Shown piece by piece: positions 11,857 to 24,218 of a stretch of 64,000 nt of DNA. A model generated the notes under the pieces. It saw nothing but the letters and a program-made list of their open reading frames with translations, was not told the DNA's origin and made no database searches. The stretch covers positions 7,159,924 through 7,223,923 of the forward strand of contig OY811971.1 of the NCBI GenBank assembly GCA_963681505.1. Reading direction: 5' to 3'. How positions within the stretch are numbered: the first letter of the stretch is position 1; each line of letters begins with the position of its first letter. The DNA comes from Eunapius fragilis (lineage: Eukaryota; Porifera; Demospongiae; Spongillida; Spongillidae). Both the position numbers and the translations under genes were made by a program.

Positions 11857-12524
11857 GAGGGGAGGAGGATGAACAGAGCATCACACATAAATATATGCCA
11901 TCCATCCTATACAGCAATAGAGGCTGGCAGGCCTACAGTTAATTATTCATGCAGCATTCATCAAAAAAGAGAGGGCGTTCCAAATAGATTATAGTTAACC
12001 ATATACAAGTTAGAATTATATCTACATGATCTACATGTAGGCCCGCATGTAAATCGCTCTTCACTTTCACGGAAAATGGCATATATGTATACATGGACTG
12101 TAAAATTAGCCCCCAAAAATTTTTGTATCAGGGCATGCCTATAAAATGATGAATAGAAACCTATTAGATTGGATATGAATTTAGACACAATAACTTCAGG
12201 CCTATTTATCCCTCCCCCCTCCCACACACACATACACACACACAACACATACACACAGATACACACACACATGCACGCACCTTATAGTGTTCTGGTTTTT
12301 AATGAACAATTAGTTTTTCACTATTGAATTCGTGGCATTCACCTGCCAGCAGCAAAGGGCTCCTGAATTGTTGAAGGAGTTAAATTTATTTATCACCTTA
12401 AACTGTATTCTCCCACTTTCATTGGATGCATTGTCTCTCCATTCAGATGTTATCTACACATATGGGACGGCTTTATATCCCATGAGTTCAATTTGAAATC
12501 AAAATTTTATACACAAGCACATAC

Positions 12525-13194
12525 TTAATGCTGTCTAAATGCTCTCGTATGCTGACAGTTGTACCTGCACATGTAAACTATGAGTTGCCCTGTCCCCCTT
12601 TGCGAGTTTGACTGATAAGTATGTTGTGTGCCCATAAAGGGGGCAGGCAGCAGCCAGCCAGTCGGGTCTGCCAAGGGGTGCTGACCCCCCACCGCTGAGC
12701 CTAACTGGGACCAATGAGTAACGCTGGTTACCATTGGGTCGGCCAGTGCCACCATGACGCTGGTCAAGGTTAAGTGGTTAGGTCAGGGTGTAGAAGCCCG
12801 AAGGGTGCCGCCCACCATTGATAGTTGAGCAATAACACAGCAAACATGTGTACAAGTACAATCAATGCACAGGTGGAGTGGTGGGTGGGTAAGCGATTCA
12901 GGCAGCAGTACTTTACATGTAGCTGAATGTAAGACTGAGTGATGCCCACCAACCACCACTGTTTATATATGCATGGACCTGGAACCATATCAGTTTAGCA
13001 GTGTCATTGAGGGGGTAAAAGGTGTGATGGTTTGAACAGAGGTGAGGGTTATGCTTTGCTAGACCTATAGGCTCCCTTATTAGACACATTTGGTCTCAAT
13101 AGAGGTGAGAGTGTCCTCAGAGATTTTCCAGACATATAGGCTCCGATCCCCATTTACCAGACATTAAAACCAAGTTTAGTACCTAAACAAATAC
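12525..13194 (-). mobile_element. internally deleted DIRS copy (both ends of the 54698-59336 element)
   Basis: On the minus strand, 13194-12890 matches the left end of the full element (54698-55002) up to 'gcctgaatcgctta', a few bases before its gag ATG. 12815-12525 matches its right end (about 59048-59336, 'ggcggcacccttcgggcttctacacc' to 'gacagcattaa'). Between them lie about 75 bp not seen in the full copy. All coding sequence is absent, so any movement would need proteins supplied by another element. The shared outer limits at both ends define the termini of the family. Confidence 0.85.
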
Positions 13195-13278
13195 ATATAC
13201 GTACTCAGACATAGGCTACTGATGTAATAGATCGTCGATACATACACATATACATACATAAATACATAGATTCATACA

Positions 13279-13284
13279 CGCGCG

Positions 13285-13366
<82 letters not shown>
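13279..13366. repeat. (CG)n/(CA)n microsatellite
   Basis: An alternating cgcg block followed by about 80 bases of ca repeat. Similar ca/cg-rich stretches continue to 13590. Confidence 0.9.
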
Positions 13367-13370
<4 letters not shown>

Positions 13371-13599
13371 TTACAATCACACGAACGCGCGCGCTCACGG
13401 GCGTTGTGCGAATGGCTATGAATCCTTCCTCTTTTTCCCCTCTGCATGCATAGTTTGAGTCGTGTGCGTGTATTTGTGTGAGCGCGCGCGCACACACACA
13501 CACGCACACGCACTCACACACATAGGCCTACATGTAGACACACGCAATCACACATACAAACACACGCACGAACTCCAGATCTCGCGCGCGCACAAGAAG

Positions 13600-14740
13600 T
13601 GGATGAATACACGTACACTCTCACATGGTACAGTCAACGACTAATGTTGTAGTCCTTGGTACAGCCAGCGCTGAACAGGTCCCATGACATCATTTGCACT
13701 AGACAGATAACCTATTCAATAAGCCAACGTTCCAGTTAATTAATTAATTTGCATTTAGCCATGTATCTGTATCCATGGAAGCTACATTAAAAACACTTAA
13801 TAAGATGGCGCTAATTGTATCCTACTCATTGTGACCCAAAACAATTTAAAATTCAAATGGCCGAAATCTATACTAGGTAAATTTTTTAAAATATCTCTAA
13901 AAATAATAGAACTGCATGATCTCTTATTCTGGGGGCCCACAAAATCTGAATCTAAACTGGTGTAAGAATTATGAGCTGCAGAATACATTAATTAGGTGCG
14001 AAAAAGTTGATTTTCCATACATCTCTATGGAAAGTGCTGTTTTCACAAAAACTACAACAATTTTCAATACAAAGCAGTTGTTTTTGTTTAGGTAAATCAA
14101 GATCGTACGTATCTGAAACAATATTAATAGCCACAAAAGTTGTACCCTATTACGTTATTAAATAGCAATCAAGTTTATAAAACGCCGTTCATTTTCTATG
14201 GGAGTTATCCGGAAGTATACGCGAATGTACAAACCGCAACAATTGTCAATTCCCTTTGACCGCGCATTTCTGGATATGAGTAACTTCATCATGGACACCA
14301 AAGGATCCAAAGATGTATAGACTCAGAGTACACATTGTCCATCTTGCACATGCTTAAAATAATGTGTATTTGGCATGCTGGAAGGCTTCACTTCTTATTG
14401 GTCTTGAACTTATTATTTAAATACTCAGGTACGTACATGTACACAGTTCCAACAATTAGATTTTGTAAAGGGGAATGAGTTTTACATGTACGTCTTTTGT
14501 AATCAATGGTTTCATGTGGACAGAGATATACTGACTGCTACCATTTAAATAAAAGAAGTAAAGTAGATCATGGTTCTCTGGTGCAGTAAATGAGGAGTAT
14601 AAAAGTGAAGAGGGGACAGCAAAGCCTCCCTATGGTCTGAATAAATTTTGCATGACCACTATTTGTCTAAATAATTAATATTCATACTTTGGACATGTGT
14701 AGATGTATAATAATAATAATTATATAATAGTGTTTTGTAA
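13600..14740. other. no gene recognised
   Basis: AT-rich sequence with no long frame, no splice-bounded coding-like exon and no repeat I could match elsewhere in the window. Confidence 0.5.
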
Positions 14741-14769
14741 TGCAACATTTTAGGAGTTAAAAGACAGCA

Positions 14770-15420
14770 TGCAGGCAATATTGACACATCTGGTTCAATT
14801 GACTTATATGGTTTTGAATGCACACCAGAGGAAGGTACTGCTGCCATACCGTGTATGGGGATTTACTGAGCAGACAAAGCTGGGGATATTTTTTGGGCAT
14901 CCAAAGCTTGGAGACTGGAGAGCATGTATTGGTAACTTTACATCAAGGTAAAAGTGATAGTGTATTATTACATGTGATGATGATAATATGCGCACTACAT
15001 GTATTATCAGGGATGTTGAACAATTTCTATTCAAGCAAAATTACTGAAGGATCGATACCAGCTCTATTCCATACGTGTACTGAATTACACTTCTGATAAC
15101 AATTGAATTCTTGCATGGTGCTCCTGGCAGAGGTGAACCTATCAACCAATGTTTGATTATTCCTACTCCATTATTCCAGAGTGGAGGTATGTACAGTAAG
15201 TTTATGTGGCTGTATATACGTGTACAGTTTACATTAACCAACTTTTTTACTGTGTGAAATGTCATTGTGTGTATTGGGAGGGGAGATGCATTTTGTTTTC
15301 TGCCTTGGCATGCAAGTTTGAAGCTTAGATGTGTACTTTTAAAAACCATTTGCAGATTGTGTGGGATGTCTACAACCACCATATGGGTAAAGGTCTGCCT
15401 CCAAGTTCAGGGGGACACCT
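14770..15420 (+). other. possible exons of an unrecognised or decayed gene
   Basis: Three short coding-like stretches lie on the plus strand. About 14771-14866 encodes 'SGSIDLYGFECTPEEGTAA' and ends at a TGA. A frame near 14900-14945 reads 'LETGEHVLVTLHQG' up to a GTAAAA donor-like site. About 15100-15187 reads 'GAPGRGEPINQCLIIPTPL' and runs to a GTATGT donor. About 15355-15420 follows a TTTGCAG acceptor (IVWDVYNHHMGKGLPPSSGG). They do not join into one clean frame by eye and I know no family for them. Confidence 0.25.
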
Positions 15421-15689
15421 GCATCAGACCCTGCCACTGTGCAAAAAGTGTGTTATACGATACTGTATACTACAGCGTATATTCGAATGTAATAGCACTC
15501 CAAAAACTGTTTAATTGCAATTCGCAACCACCTTATATACAACACAATCCCATTCACATACAATACATCCAATGGGTATGTTAACCTTTATAACCTCATG
15601 GGTCTGAGAGGAAGAACCCAACTGAATGGGAACACAGTAATTAGGAAGTGTCAATAGGGAGGTCAAATGGGATATTTGATACATATTAC

Positions 15690-15765
15690 ACGAATATACG
15701 CAAAAAATATAAGCACCTGCTTATAGAACCATATAAGCAGGAGCGTATATTGCAATATAGTCAGT
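15690..15765. repeat. short hairpin around 'tataagcagg'
   Basis: 'aagcacctgcttata' and 'tataagcaggagcg' are inverted around about 6 bases. It is flanked by 'acgaatatacgcaaaaaatat', which resembles units of the satellite at 23660-24118. Confidence 0.45.
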
Positions 15766-16214
15766 CACGTGTGGTTTGTGGTATCCTAGCAAACCTCTGA
15801 ATTTCATTAACGTTACCTGCTTTATTGAACCGTGCACTATCGTATATTTCGTTTCTGATCTTCCGTAAACTGGTCCTTCCGCACTCCCCCTCCCCCTTCC
15901 CTTGCCTCTGGTTGGCTATAAAAATTTTCTTCGTACATATAAGTGATACAACGTCAAAAACAACAGTTACAAACAGATACAAACACCATAATCTTAAGAC
16001 AGCGGTCCCCACGTACTAACTTCATACGTGACCTGATGATAGACGAGAACAAAATAACATTTGGCGCCAATTGATATTGCCATACTTACCAATTCGGATA
16101 GACTCGTTGGCGTTCTCGTGCTTGAATTCTCGTCCTAAGGCAAAAAAAAAAAAAGTTTTAGCGCCTCAGGGCATACTTACCAGTTCGAGTCGAAATGCTG
16201 CAGAAAAGCAAAAT

Positions 16215-16517
16215 AAAGGTAGCAGCAATGCCATTGCGTCACTTACCTTAGCAGAATCGACCACCAAAAAAGTGCACAAATTGCGATATGACAAGCTATT
16301 CAAAGTCAGACACTTGCTCACAACATTGGTTGAGAAGTACTTACCGTATACTAGGCTTGTCTATAGGGGCTGGTTTACTACACCACAAACGGATCCTTCA
16401 AATGATAAAAGACACGTACCTTTCCACTTTCGAGGCCACACTTGCACGGAAACCCGCCAAAATTACTATCACGTGCAATTGCTAATGTTGGCATACTCTA
16501 ATTGGCACACTTATTAA
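16215..16517 (+). pseudogene. possible piggyBac-type transposase fragment
   Basis: One frame reads 'KLRYDKLFKVRHLLTTLVEKY' in part, resembling the segment of piggyBac transposases in which 'YDKL-KVRP-hydrophobic' precedes the first catalytic aspartate. The expected 'SxDE' motif is not visible; the overlapping frame at 16330-16485 (LGLSIGAGLLHHKRILQ) may be its frameshifted continuation. Short and weak evidence; no ends found. Confidence 0.3.
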
Positions 16518-16589
16518 AAATCGGTTGTCATGTAAATTACACCGATAACAGAGAACTTACAAGTAAGATGATCAAGCATTCTTGAAGTG

Positions 16590-18490
16590 GCATCAAAAAC
16601 CTTTAAACAGTATGGTAAGAATGGAAATGGTACAAATTAAAAATAGTAATGACACACATTTATACGTCCATAAATACACACATTCACACACAATTAGCAT
16701 GTATTTATAGACTGCTCCACACCCAGACACACATATACATGCACACAAACAGATGTCCATACACACAGACACACACACTTGCACATACACAAACAAGTGT
16801 CAACACACAGGCATAGACACAGACATACACACATGGTACGCATATATACACGTCACATATAGTTCTAGTCGGTTGAAAGACAGGAGATAAGCTCCTGCCT
16901 AAATGTGAGATTTAGTGGCTACACATGGCAGCAGATTTATAAGGGAGTGAAGGTGTTATTGAGTCAGCATTCTAAGTGCACGTTGTGTCTTGCAATTTAC
17001 CTTGTGATGGTGTGTCCAGAGTATATACGGATGATGGTGGATCTGACCAGAAGAAGCCATTGTAACCTGTGCATGATGAGCAGTGTAGTTAGGAAGGTTT
17101 TTGCGCCAGTTTTTTCCTTCAGATGGTTTTTCCACGGGTTCTTTCCGAGATCAGGTGCGCTCACCTGTTCTAAATAGAGTTAGTTAGGTTTTATTTATGC
17201 CCATTGCTCTTATATATGCGTATGTTGTATGTGTGGTCTTATGTGGAACACAGTGCTGTCGTGCTGCAAGGATCTGGTTACTGGTGGTGGAGAGGTGGAA
17301 CAATCTGTTATGGGTTTTTGTTTGTGTTTGTGTATTCTATGTTGGAGTGTAATGCTGCTGATATGCTAATAGTTGCTGGCACCAAAGGTCAAGAGGGAGA
17401 GGGATGTGGTAACAATAACCATGCATGTAAGGCAAGTGAAAGGAGTACCACCACGATGCACCTTGAAAATAAAATAACCAGATATAATTACTCTTTGGAG
17501 GATGGCTCTTGCATTCGATCCTATTTAGCAATAAAGATACATTTGAGTTTGGCAGTCACTAGTGGTTAATAATTAGAAACCTCTATCCCAGGCCTCATTT
17601 CATTGGATTATCCTGCACTCCAGTGCATCAAGACTGTACCATCCATTGCTCCCACTTGTAGGATTTAGTGGTGAGCTCATAATAACAGTGATGTTCAGGG
17701 ATACGGACCTTCCAAGACCCCAATTTTGCACTAGGATATCCAGCAGTTTGAGACTGCTATGATCGGGAAGGAGCCCACTGCCAGCTTCCAAGGACTAACA
17801 CATTTGCTTAATATAAGAGAAAATGCCAGAGCCATTCTCCATATAGTGTAGAGCCAAACTCAGTTGTGTTTATAAATACTTCCTTTGTCATCCATAACAT
17901 AGTGATACATTCACTTTACAATACCTTACAGTAAGTTGGTTGCGAATACTTCTGATGACAAGTGCTACAGTGAGTGGTAGCTTCTATGTTCGAAAACACG
18001 AGGGCCAGGAGCAGCACTCCTGCATGCTGAAAGATACAAATACAGAGGGTCAATATAAGCAGGCACGCTTCTACAATATGTGTTCACACCATGCAGATGC
18101 AGTACTATACATCTATATCTTGATACCCAAACACACTGAGCATCGATTTGCCTGGACTACGCGTGCTTGGAGTGACAAGAACTTTCAAAATTAGGCCTAC
18201 ACTGACTCGCGTTGTTCACACCCACTCAGTTCCTCCAATTGTTTACCGTCTGCTGGGACCTGCAGCGCTCCACTCAAAGTTGTAGCACGCATCGTACTTT
18301 TGAACCCCAGTATAGCCTTCGTAGTAAAAGACGATAAGTAGCACCATAGGCATAACTTGGCAACACGTGTTATAAAATAAAATTCAACCAGTGGGTGTGG
18401 TAGATAATCGAATTTTTTCTTTGACGAGAGATACATGTACATGTAAATGGATAAAATATGGAGCAGCGACTACATGCATGTAATGCTAGA
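16590..18490. other. no gene recognised; (CA)-rich stretch 16640-16850
   Basis: Loose (CA)n repeats occupy 16640-16850. From 16900 to 18490 I see only short frames without splice-bounded continuity or family motifs. Confidence 0.45.
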
Positions 18491-18491
18491 T

Positions 18492-19867
18492 TCAAAACTC
18501 TGGTGAAGCTGTATGTACCATCCAAGGCTCGGAGTTTGGTGGAGCTGAGGTGGGAAGTGGTTCTCCGTCGACGCGTTTTTTCTTCTGACGCTTGGAATTG
18601 CTCTCCATGTCACAGCAGCGTGAATCCACATCTTGGATTAGGTCGTTGAATGCTACTGATCGCCACAGAGGCCGCCTACGTTTGAGTGTTGTTTTCTCTT
18701 CAGGATCGCTCTCTTCCTCAGACATCATCGATGGTTGCACATTTTTCCAAAGCGAAATTTCCTCTTCACCTTGCAGGTGTGCACATCTTTTCTCCCACAA
18801 CTATTTTCAATTAACACAAGTGAGCTACGAAGTCCACATTTATATATATACACACACACAGACACACACACAATCACTGTAACTTACTCTTTGTTGGCGA
18901 GACCGTGTTATACGGTGCTCTGAATGTTTATCTTCGTCCCGTTGCGCTCTAGCTATTAAGAGTACGCTTATAAACCGCAACACCAGCTTAGGGGATAATG
19001 TATTATGAGCAACTCTTAAAAAAAAAAAACAATACAAATTACCTTTGATCATAGCAAACTGCTCTTTTTCAAATTCGTTAGCTACTAAGGATACAATTTT
19101 TTGGTTGTGTTTACTTTCAATCCTGATCAGAATATTAAGCTGCATTACATGTACTTGAAATGCACTATACATATTGAGACTTACCCTTCATCTAGTTTCA
19201 ATTGCTGCTCTTCGTCTGTAGCTAACTTCTTGTAAACTTCACGAATACGGCTCTGCGTTCAATGATATACGTATATGCTGCTATAAAGTCATGCACATGT
19301 ACTCATGCATTTATACATGCCTGTATTTCAACTCCGATTTTGCGGGTTCGTGGCCGTGGAGAGCTTTTACAGTTCTTTTGAGTACGAGAATCTGTCTCTA
19401 CGCGCGGTGCATTTTCCTGTGATATATGTAGATGAGCGATTTCCGCTTCGCTTTTGGTCATCCTTGTTGAAAGTAGCTGAAGACTTTGTTGCATTTCATT
19501 CATTTGGTTCAATATGTTTGTTTGCATACTAGTTATCAGTTCATGGATAGATTCTTTCAGTTGATTCACATCATTGATACATTCACACTGCGTTGGCAAA
19601 ACCTCCCCTGGGAGCCACGATCGTCTCGCTGCATCTGATGGTCGACTTACACGAGAAGCTCCGTAAAAACTACTTGGTTCGACCCCGGCTTCAGCTATCC
19701 GTCGGGGTTGAGATTGTCCGAGCTGATACCATGCATAAGCACAAGTATAGTTACTGATAAACGTAAAAGTACTAGAAAAGCAATTTCTAGTTTACCATTT
19801 CAGCTCTTTCAGGGGTTGTATTAACATGTACGCCGCCACGACCACGACCACGACCACGAGAAGACAT
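18492..19867 (-). CDS. CACTA-associated accessory gene, six exons, divergent from the transposase
   Basis: Proposed exons, leftward: 19867-19796 (ATG; 'MSSRGRGRGRGG...'), 19722 to about 19330, 19252-19185, 19122-19043, 19012-18888, 18800-18492 (stop). Junctions from exon 3 onward keep compatible phases and the frame stays open; only the 3' end of exon 2 is uncertain. The protein would start with an Arg-Gly tail, then a coiled-coil-like region (INDVNQLKESIHELITSMQT, Met/Gln/Leu-rich). Next come 'SRIREVYKKLATDEEQQLKL' and 'LVANEFEKEQFAMIK', then 'RVAHNTLSPKLVL' and a charged basic C-terminus with 'KRQKKKR' (candidate nuclear signal). The middle resembles the C14orf93-like protein family, a recollection I cannot verify here. 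Its start codon lies about 60 bp from that of the transposase ORF, so they likely share a promoter. Function is unknown; DNA-binding accessory protein is an inference. Confidence 0.6.
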
Positions 19868-19929
19868 TCACAAAACCTTTTGAATTTTGCCACGTGCACG
19901 CGCGCGTGACTTTTTATTGTTCACGTAGG
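19868..19929. promoter_or_regulatory. putative bidirectional promoter/5' leader between divergent genes
   Basis: Only 62 bp separate the minus-strand ATG (19867-19865) from the plus-strand ATG (19930). The interval contains the palindromic segment 'cacgtgcacgcgcgcgtgac', with an E-box core CACGTG at 19891-19896. No TATA box is visible. Transcription starts may lie further inside either gene. Confidence 0.4.
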
Positions 19930-22888
19930 ATGTCCTCGATTGCGCGGAACAGAAGTAGGTGTCCTAAATGTAACCAAAAACTGTCTTATTCCGCGTTTAT
20001 GAGGCACAAGAATCCTTTGGTCTGCCCTTGTCCCTCTGCTGCTGGAGTAGAATCGATTCCAGTAGTGGACCATGGTCTCCAGCAGTACGAAATACCAATT
20101 GAAGCTGATGCAAATGAGCGCTTTGAAATGCAGTCGCAATTATATGCGAACAGTGACATTGATGACCAACCGGACATATTGATGAAAGGATCTAATTTTG
20201 ATACCTCTGAACAAGAAGTTTGTGTGGAAGATTCTGACGTCATCGAAAGCGAAATACAAGTTTTTAATGACGTTGATGACAGTGAAACTCCATTATTTAT
20301 GTCCACTGACACAGATACTGAAAGTAACTGCAATCAGGTAGCAAACTCAGAAAATGGCCATGAAAATGTTGAAATTGTAACTACAAATGCAGCTACTGAG
20401 GCAAGTGATCAGGAATGTCAGTCTAAGAGTTCATTATATGATGTTATCATTCAGCCACTTACTGTTGGTCTTTACATTTTTTACCTAACTTTTAGAGTGT
20501 CCGATAGAGGCATTAATTTTGTTCTATCGCTTTTGCATACAATAATAAATTTAATTGGCCAATTTTTGAGAAATGATTTGCTAATGTTACTGTCCAGTCA
20601 AATCCCACAGAACATATACCAACTAAATAAAATACTTGGAACTACTAGAAAACGAGATTTCCATTTATATGCTGTATGTCCAAAGTGTTCGATGTGATAT
20701 CCTTTAACTACCAAAAATACATCTGCGTTTAAATGTTCTGCCAAGGTTGGACATAGAGTGTGCAATGCTGAGGTCTATCACAAAATTAAATGCAAAGGGT
20801 CTTATAAATTTGCTCCCAAAAAAGTGTATGTATACAATCCACTTAAATCATCTTTATGCAAGTTATTTAGTAGAAAAGAAATAATTACTGCATTGGAAGA
20901 GTGGAGACATAGGAATGTAATTGAAAATGAAATGTCTGACATTTATGATGGACGTGTGTGGAAAGAACTCTCTACTCCAGGAAAGTATCTTTCAAAACCA
21001 AATAATCTTTGTTTGAAACTAAATGTCGATTGGTTTAAACTTTACAAACATACTAATTACAGTGTTGGGATACTGTATTTAGTTGTTGAAAATTTACCAA
21101 GAAATATAAGATTTAATATTGAGAATACCATTATTGTGGGATGTATTCCTGGACCAAATGAACCTAGAAAAAGCATCAACTCATTCATCAAGCCTCTTGT
21201 TGATGAGCTTTTAGAATTGTGGCATGGTTGTCAGGTTAAATCTGGTTCTTTGTTTGGTGTTACATCTGTCAGATGTATGCTAATGTCAGTATCAGCTGAC
21301 ATACCAGCAACACGAAAGCTGTGTGGTTTTTTGTCACATAGTGCAAAGAGGGGGTGTTCTAAATGTTTGAAAGTCTTTGAACATGAAAATTTTGGTTCCA
21401 AAACTGATTATTCTGGCTTTGACAGAAGCTTGTGTACACCAAGAAATACTGCAGACCATGTAAATATATTGAATCAGATATCATGGCTAAGCACAGCTGC
21501 AGAAAGAGATGAATTGGAAAAAAAATGGGGGGTCAGATATTCTGAGTTACTTCGGTTGCCTTATTTTGACATAGTTCGTTACCATGTTATTGATCCAATG
21601 CATAATTTACTCCTGGGTACAGCAAAGAACATGATGACCGTGTGGAGGGAGCAATCCCTTATTTCAAAGCAAGATTATAATTCTATGCAAGAAGTTGTAG
21701 ATGCTATTCGAATATCTGCTCATCTAGGTAGAATCCCGTATAAAATTCAGTCCAATATGTCTTCATTGACTGCTGACCAATGGAAAAACTGGGTTTTAGA
21801 GTACTCAATGTTTGCAGTATATTCGATTTTACCTCCTGAACATGTAAAATGTTGGTTCAGGTTTGTGGAAGTGTGCTCATTGCTATTAAAGCCAGTTCTA
21901 TAGGTTTCAGATGTGGAAAAGGGAGATGAGATGCTGATAACATTTTGTAAGGAATATGAAACACTTTATGGGGCAAGCATGTGTACCCCAAACATGCACC
22001 TTCATTTACACCTTAAAGATTGTCTACTGGATTATGGACCTGTGTATGCCTTTTGGTGTTTTCCTTTTGAACGCTATAATGGTATCTTTCAAAGTTTTCA
22101 GAAAAATTGGATTTGCACTGAGTTGCAAATTATGAACAAGTTTGTTAATTACCAACACTGTGTAACATTACAGAGCACTATTATAGATGAAGATGAATTC
22201 ATGTGGTTTAAGGACATTAATAATTTCCAGGAGGGATCTTTGTTGCAAACAAGAATTGATTCAAGTCAATTACATACATACTACAAAAATGCAACATGCA
22301 ATCTTGATAAAATTGATACAACTGAAAGGCATTTGTATTCATCAATATCGGCTAAATATGAGAGGCTTTTTTCTTCTGAGGAAGTAAGGTGGCTTCACAG
22401 TGTTTACAATGCATTATATCCAAATTCAGAAATTGCTAACATCCCCATGGCTCATGAAGTGTTTTATGAAATCGACATATTTGGTGAACAATTCACATCA
22501 GTGAAATCCAAAGGAAATCACTCTGCTATTGTTACTGCATATTGGCCTACATCATTAGAGCAGAATGGCCGAACCTGTGAATTAAACGCTGGAGCTATTC
22601 AGTACTTTATTTCCCATATCATTTCAATCATAATGCCATCAAATGAAACAGATGAACCACAACAAATTTGCTCGTGTACATTGGTTTGAAAAGCACCCAT
22701 GTCAGGAGGCATTACCTTATCCTCTTAAAGTTTTTTCCACCTTAACTACCAAAAGTGGATCATCTACATTGTTGCCTTTAAGCCGAATAATGTCCCGTTG
22801 TGCAGTGAGTGATACAACTGTGAAGTTTGATTTCGGAACAAATCATGTACTATTGCTCTGTCCAACGAACAAAAAAATTCATCTTTGA
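19930..22888 (+). pseudogene. TNP2-like CACTA/EnSpm transposase, interrupted by two stops and a frame break
   Basis: From ATG 19930 one frame runs to TGA at 22687-22689 with two in-frame nonsense codons (TGA at 20695-20697, TAG at 21901-21903) and no indel. The C-terminal part (FARVHWFEKHP...) continues in the next frame to 22888. It starts with a zinc-finger-like 'CPKCNQKLSYSAFMRHKN' (C-x2-C...H), followed by an acidic region and a second C-x2-C near 20680. The tnp2 transposase core then has 'LKLNVDWFKLYKHTNYSVG', 'IIVGCIPGPNEPRKSINSF', 'GCSKC', 'FDIVRYHVIDPMHNLLLG' and 'YGPVYAFWCFPFERYNG', matching the tnp2 family in order. The acidic residues in 'NVDW' and 'VIDPMHN' are candidate catalytic positions. 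It would cut and rejoin element ends in the nucleus. Near-complete length implies recent inactivation. Confidence 0.75.
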
Positions 22889-23269
22889 ATACTTGAGTTC
22901 TTTGGCTCTGTGATTTGTAACATCTATGTGCATGAGTGTCTATGATGTAAATGTGTTCTCAGTCATGGCATGTGATGTAATTGTGATCAGTTTTTAATTG
23001 TGATTCTATATCGGCATCCACTTTCGCATGCTCTCGGTCGCCAATTGATTGGAAAGTTCCGTGGAGTGAAGTACAAATTTCATATCTAATAAAACGAATT
23101 CGTATATGTGTAAATGCATGTGTATATATGTGCGAGTGTGTGTAGATGATGCGTTTGTGTGTATATAGATATATAGGATGTAGTGTGTGCGAAGGGAATT
23201 TGTAAGTTATATCGATCTGTATAGTTAGACTTCGATTTTGCGATCGAATTCCACACTGAATCAGTGGCG

Positions 23270-23380
23270 TTCAGGATATCAGGTCAGGCCTGATATAAGA
23301 AAAATTGGGAGGGGGGGGGGGGGGGGGGGTGCTGTCTGCTTCTGGTCCGATAAGAAAAGTGGGGCCTTCGTTTGGCACAC
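23270..23380. repeat. G-rich short element fragment
   Basis: 'ggtcaggcctgatataagaaaaattggg', an 18-base G run, then 'tgctgtctgcttctggtccgataagaaaagtggggcc' parallels 9150-9225 almost unit for unit. It is a half copy of the same family. Confidence 0.6.
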
Positions 23381-23659
23381 AGCAAATACACTGTATGTTA
23401 TCGTCAATAATCATCGTGTTGGGTTCCGTTTATACTGCATTGCCAGGGTCAAAATCAATTTTTGATTTCATATAGATGCTTAAAGCACACCTGCGTATAA
23501 GATACTGTTCTGTCAATCATGCGATCATTTTACAAGTGATTTTAAATCAATTATGAAATCAATCGCGGTCTTTGACATGTGCTGACTGTCGCATGCAAGG
23601 CGGTGTAGGTTATTAACGTGTAAGGATTTGAAAAATTCCCACAAGTATATACACACAAG

Positions 23660-24118
23660 AATTTGAATATGCACGGTTGGTAGTACGATATAAAAATACT
23701 TACTGGTGTATCGAAAACGTGCTTATATAAACGGTGACGCTTGCGGATTACAATATACTACTCCCGCGTGCATGTATTCGCAAAAATATACGGTAATGAT
23801 AAAACTAACGTTTGCACTGTGGTGCCTATAAAAACAGTGACGTATTCGACACTTGCGGATTCTTGAATATACGCAGGCTTATACTACTCAGGTGTATATT
23901 TTGGGTATTCTTCAATTATACGCAAAAAGATACAGTATCGTAAAACTAACCTTTTGCAGTGCGGTGCCTATATAAACAGTGACGTAATTAACACATGCGT
24001 ATTCTTGAATATACGCCGTCGTATACTTAAAATATACTACACACGCGTATATTTTGAGTATTCTTCAATATACGCAAAAATATACAGTATCGTATAACTA
24101 ACTTTTTGCACTGTGTGC
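23660..24118. repeat. degenerate satellite, about 147-bp unit, three copies
   Basis: Units are marked by 'cgcaaaaatatac(g/a)gta..gataaaactaac' followed by 'tttgcactgtggtgcctataaaaacagtgacgt' near 23785, 23927 and 24073. Each holds a 'tataaa'-type motif 12-20 bp before 'cagtgacgta'. Between units are variations on 'attcttgaatatacgc' and 'gtatattttgggtattctt'. Confidence 0.7.
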
Positions 24119-24218
24119 ACTGGAGATGCACTTCTTGTCCAATTTGCGAAGGGGTTTACAATGGGGACAGCTATACCACTCAACGTTGTTGACAAGCTGC
24201 ATGCAATTATGCCTCCCT

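Noticed and set aside
20690..21905. Programmed stop readthrough in the TNP2 transposase
   Set aside because: Two different stop codons plus a later frame break fit inactivation better; no readthrough signal was seen.
18180..23060. CACTA terminal inverted repeats
   Set aside because: 'cactgactcgcg' at about 18199 looked like a left end, but no matching inverted sequence was found right of the transposase, so element limits are not claimed.
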